Positions 61,453-64,000 of a DNA stretch of 64,000 nucleotides are shown here, in pieces. The position numbers and the translations under genes are program-made. The DNA lies in NCBI RefSeq assembly GCF_900101175.1, contig NZ_FNFQ01000004.1, forward strand, positions 213,991 through 277,990, given 5' to 3'. Numbering within the stretch: position 1 is the first letter of the stretch; each line of letters begins with the position of its first letter. This DNA is from Stenotrophomonas pavanii (GTDB lineage Bacteria > Pseudomonadota > Gammaproteobacteria > Xanthomonadales > Xanthomonadaceae). Below the pieces are notes generated by a model. The model was given only the letters and a program-made list of their open reading frames with translations. It made no database searches and was not told where the DNA came from.

Positions 61453-63342
61453 ATGACCGATTGGTCCCTCGACCAAGCCCGCAAGACCTACTCGATCCCG
61501 CATTGGGCGGATGGTTACTTCGACGTGGATCAGGCCGGGCACATGGTGGTGAGACCGACCGGGGCGGACGGCCCGGTGGTATCGCTGCCCAAGGTGGTGG
61601 ACGCTGCGCGCGCGGCCGGTGCCAAGCTGCCGCTGCTGGTGCGCTTCCCGGACATCCTCGGCCAGCGGCTGGGCAAGCTGCAGGCGGCCTTCGCCCAGGC
61701 CCAGCAGGACTGGGAGTACAGCGGCGGCTACACCGCCGTGTACCCGATCAAGGTCAACCAGACCCGCGGCGTGGCCGGCACCCTGGCCAGCCACCACGGC
61801 GAAGGCTTCGGCCTGGAAGCGGGCAGCAAGCCCGAGCTGATGGCCGTGCTGGCGCTGTCGCGCCCGGGTGGCCTGATCGTCTGCAACGGTTACAAGGACC
61901 GCGAGTACATCCGTCTGGCCCTGATCGGCCGCAAGCTGGGCCTGCAGACCTTCATCGTCATCGAGAAGCCGTCCGAGCTGAAGCTGGTGCTGGAAGAGTC
62001 CAAGGCGCTGGACGTGAAGCCGGGCCTGGGCGTGCGCATGCGCCTGGCCTCGCTGGGCGCCGGCAAGTGGCAGAACAGCGGTGGCGACAAGGCCAAGTTC
62101 GGCCTGTCGCCGCGCCAGCTGCTGGACCTGTGGAAGTCGCTGCGTGACACCGAGTACGCCGACTGCCTGAACCTGCTGCACTTCCACATGGGCTCGCAGA
62201 TCTCCAACGTGCGCGACATCGCCAACGGCATGCGCGAAGCAACCCGCTACTTCGTGGAGCTGTCGCGCCTGGGCGCGAAGATCACCCACGTCGATGTGGG
62301 CGGCGGCCTGGGCGTGGATTACGAAGGCACCCGTTCGCGCAGCTTCTGCTCGATCAACTACGGCCTGCATTCCTACGCCAGCAACATCGTGCAGCCGCTG
62401 GCCAATGCCTGCGAAGAGTTCGGCCTGACCCCGCCGCGCATCGTCACCGAGTGCGGCCGCGCGATGACCGCGCACCACGCGGTGCTGATCGCCAACGTGT
62501 CGGAAGTGGAAGAGGCACAGGAAGGCCGCGTGCCGGACCAGCACGACGACGAGCCGGCAGCGATCCGCCACCTGCGCGAGATCCACGACGAGCTGGACGT
62601 GCGCCCGGCGGTGGAACTGTTCCAGGAGGCGCAGCATTTCCATGCCGAAGGCCTGGCCAGCTACGCGCTGGGCCAGATCGACCTGCCGCAGCGTGCGCGC
62701 ATCGACGACCTGTTCTACGCCATCGCCCACGGCGTGCGTGCGCGCCTGAGCTACGACGAGAAGAGCCATCGCCCGGTGCTGGACGAACTGAACGAGCGCC
62801 TGGTCGACAAGTACTTCGTCAACTTCAGCGTGTTCGAATCGATTCCGGACGTGTGGGCGATCGACCAGGTGTTCCCGATCGTACCGATCGAGCGCCTGGA
62901 CGAAGCTCCGGACCGTCGCGGCATCATCGCCGACATGACCTGCGACTCGGACGGCATGGTGGAAACCTATGTCGAGAACGAGAGCCTGGACAGCTCGCTG
63001 CCACTGCACAAGATGAAGCCCGGCGAGAGCTACCGCATCGGCTTCTTCATGGTCGGCGCCTACCAGGAAATCCTGGGCGACATCCATAACCTGTTCGGCG
63101 ATACCGACGCGGTGGAAGTGCTGGCCGATGCCGATGGCTACGCCATCACCCAGCAGCGCCGCGGCGATACCACCGACGTGATGCTGGATTACGTGGGTTA
63201 CCGCCTGGACGAACTGCGTGCGACCTATGCGCAGCGCGTGGCTGCGGCGCAGCTGTCGCCGGAACGCGCGCAGGAACTGTCGGACGCGCTGGAAGCCGGC
63301 CTGACCGGTTACACCTACCTGTCCGACGAACCGCTGGTGTGA
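61453..63342 (+). CDS. speA: Biosynthetic arginine decarboxylase
   Basis: 629 residues, normal for SpeA. The PLP-binding Lys lies in YPIKVNQTRGV near residue 100, followed by FGLEAGSKPELMAV, LHFHMGSQISNVRDI, VDVGGGLGVDYEGT and the catalytic Cys region DMTCDSDGMVE. It converts arginine to agmatine, the first step to putrescine. ATG 61453 was chosen at the start of MTDWSLDQARKTYSIPHW. Confidence 0.96.
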   Translation: MTDWSLDQARKTYSIPHWADGYFDVDQAGHMVVRPTGADGPVVSLPKVVDAARAAGAKLPLLVRFPDILGQRLGKLQAAFAQAQQDWEYSGGYTAVYPIKVNQTRGVAGTLASHHGEGFGLEAGSKPELMAVLALSRPGGLIVCNGYKDREYIRLALIGRKLGLQTFIVIEKPSELKLVLEESKALDVKPGLGVRMRLASLGAGKWQNSGGDKAKFGLSPRQLLDLWKSLRDTEYADCLNLLHFHMGSQISNVRDIANGMREATRYFVELSRLGAKITHVDVGGGLGVDYEGTRSRSFCSINYGLHSYASNIVQPLANACEEFGLTPPRIVTECGRAMTAHHAVLIANVSEVEEAQEGRVPDQHDDEPAAIRHLREIHDELDVRPAVELFQEAQHFHAEGLASYALGQIDLPQRARIDDLFYAIAHGVRARLSYDEKSHRPVLDELNERLVDKYFVNFSVFESIPDVWAIDQVFPIVPIERLDEAPDRRGIIADMTCDSDGMVETYVENESLDSSLPLHKMKPGESYRIGFFMVGAYQEILGDIHNLFGDTDAVEVLADADGYAITQQRRGDTTDVMLDYVGYRLDELRATYAQRVAAAQLSPERAQELSDALEAGLTGYTYLSDEPLV

Positions 63343-63379
63343 TGGACGGCACCGGGCCCGCCCGGTGCCACCGTTGCCG

Positions 63380-63700
63380 ATGAGCGCGCGCGCGATCTTC
63401 CACCTGTTCCTGCATGCCGCCGTGCCAGCCCTGCTGGCATGGCTGTTCTGGCGCAAGCGCTTTGCCTCGGCGTGGCTGCTGATGCTGCTGGGCTGGATCA
63501 TCGATCTGGACCACCTGCTGGCCGATCCGATCTACGCGCCCAACCGTTGCAGCATCGGTTTCCATCCGCTGCACACTGCACCGGCGATTGCGGTCTATGC
63601 CGGGCTGTGCGTGCCGAAGAAAACGCGGTTGTTCGGCATCGGTTTGATCATCCACATCGTGTTGGACGCGATTGATTGCTGGTGGATGCATCACCGTTGA
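63380..63700 (+). CDS. DUF6122-type small membrane protein
   Basis: 106 residues from ATG 63380. Three or four hydrophobic helices with conserved His and Asp: HLFLHAAVPALLAWLF, GWIIDLDHLLADPIY, GFHPLHTAP and HIVLDAIDCWWMHH. The pattern DLDHLLADP with later HxxH residues matches DUF6122 and related predicted membrane hydrolases. It follows speA by 37 bases and may be co-transcribed. Confidence 0.75.
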   Translation: MSARAIFHLFLHAAVPALLAWLFWRKRFASAWLLMLLGWIIDLDHLLADPIYAPNRCSIGFHPLHTAPAIAVYAGLCVPKKTRLFGIGLIIHIVLDAIDCWWMHHR

Positions 63701-63708
63701 TGCTTGGT

Positions 63709-64000
63709 GTACGGCGACCGGTCGGATTGCCGCCTGGTAGAGCCGGCCGCTGGCCGGCTTCGGTGCCGGCCAGCGGCCGGCACTACCCCACCGTTAGGTT
63801 GGCCAATGTCGACACCTACCGGGTGTACGGCGACCGGTCGGATTGGCGCTTGGTAGAGCCGGCCGCTGGCCGGCTTCCGCAGGGCGTTCCGGGTGACCAC
63901 GTGGTTGCCGGCCAGCGGCCGGCACTACCCACCGTTGGGTTGGCCAATGTCGACGCCTACCGGGTGTACGGCGACCGGTCGGATTGCCGCCTGGTAGAGC
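63709..64000. repeat. Tandem SMAG REP array running off the window end
   Basis: A composite unit (GTACGGCGACCGGTCGGATT followed by a GTAGAGCCGGCCGCTGGCC pair and a spacer with GGTTGGCCAATGTCGACxCC) occurs at 63709 and 63823 and again from 63965 to the edge. REP pairs lie at 63737-63786 and 63853-63928, with a third starting at 63994. Confidence 0.85.

Noticed and set aside
61429..63501. 690-codon minus-strand frame over speA
   Set aside because: speA is unmistakable; this is its shadow.

Overview
The window is GC-rich gamma-proteobacterial chromosome from the Xanthomonadaceae, most likely Stenotrophomonas (maltophilia complex). The main marker is the many GTAG-ended palindromic repeats (SMAG-type REP elements) between genes. 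Gene content agrees: several TonB-dependent receptors, a chromosomal Arr rifamycin ADP-ribosyltransferase, a type IV-secretion killing effector with a C-terminal XVIPCD-type signal, and an LpxO-like lipid A hydroxylase.

Layout. 0.5-16 kb: a divergent sugar locus that reads as N-acetylgalactosamine (GalNAc) scavenging. The minus-strand operon is agaS-like isomerase/deaminase, ROK kinase, GatZ/KbaZ-like protein, DeoR regulator, amino-sugar-6-P deacetylase and MFS permease. The plus-strand arm is a GH31 enzyme with F5/8C and NPCBM domains, a TonB-dependent receptor and a Tat-exported GH109 enzyme. Repeated CTTTCGAA boxes lie between the arms. 16-18 kb: a DKNYY-type protein, a DUF433/PIN-like toxin-antitoxin pair and tRNA-Arg(CCG). 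18-25 kb: ubiA, an AtoE-type transporter, a Gln-rich microprotein, a YiiX-like hydrolase, two lipoproteins and the XVIPCD effector (SLT + M23 + peptidoglycan-binding). 25-32 kb: VOC protein, alpha/beta hydrolase with AraC regulator, and a TonB receptor coupled to a Tat-exported class V aminotransferase. 32-41 kb: two MocR-type regulators, one flanked by matching inverted-repeat operators, then cyoABCD and a SCO protein. 41-48 kb: a subtilisin-like protease with a prodomain-like partner, a DUF2231/PQQ-type dehydrogenase pair, ExoD, and a HAD phosphatase whose C-terminus is replaced by repeat DNA. 48-52.6 kb: TonB receptor, two small hypotheticals and comM. 52.6-57.2 kb: an accessory-looking block with an Abi_2/HEPN gene preceded by a short structured RNA, a poly-G-disrupted gene, membrane and hypothetical genes, and arr. 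57-64 kb: housekeeping (ubiK, PII, LPS kinase-like, lpxO, speE, speA, DUF6122) and a final repeat array.

How genes work together. The receptor, glycosidases, permease, kinase, deacetylase and isomerase form an import-to-catabolism chain under a DeoR regulator. The Abi gene with its upstream promoter, compact RNA and terminator has the layout of an RNA-antitoxin/HEPN-toxin defence module and is the best candidate here for an under-described system. All functions are inferred from reading the sequence; no database search was run.
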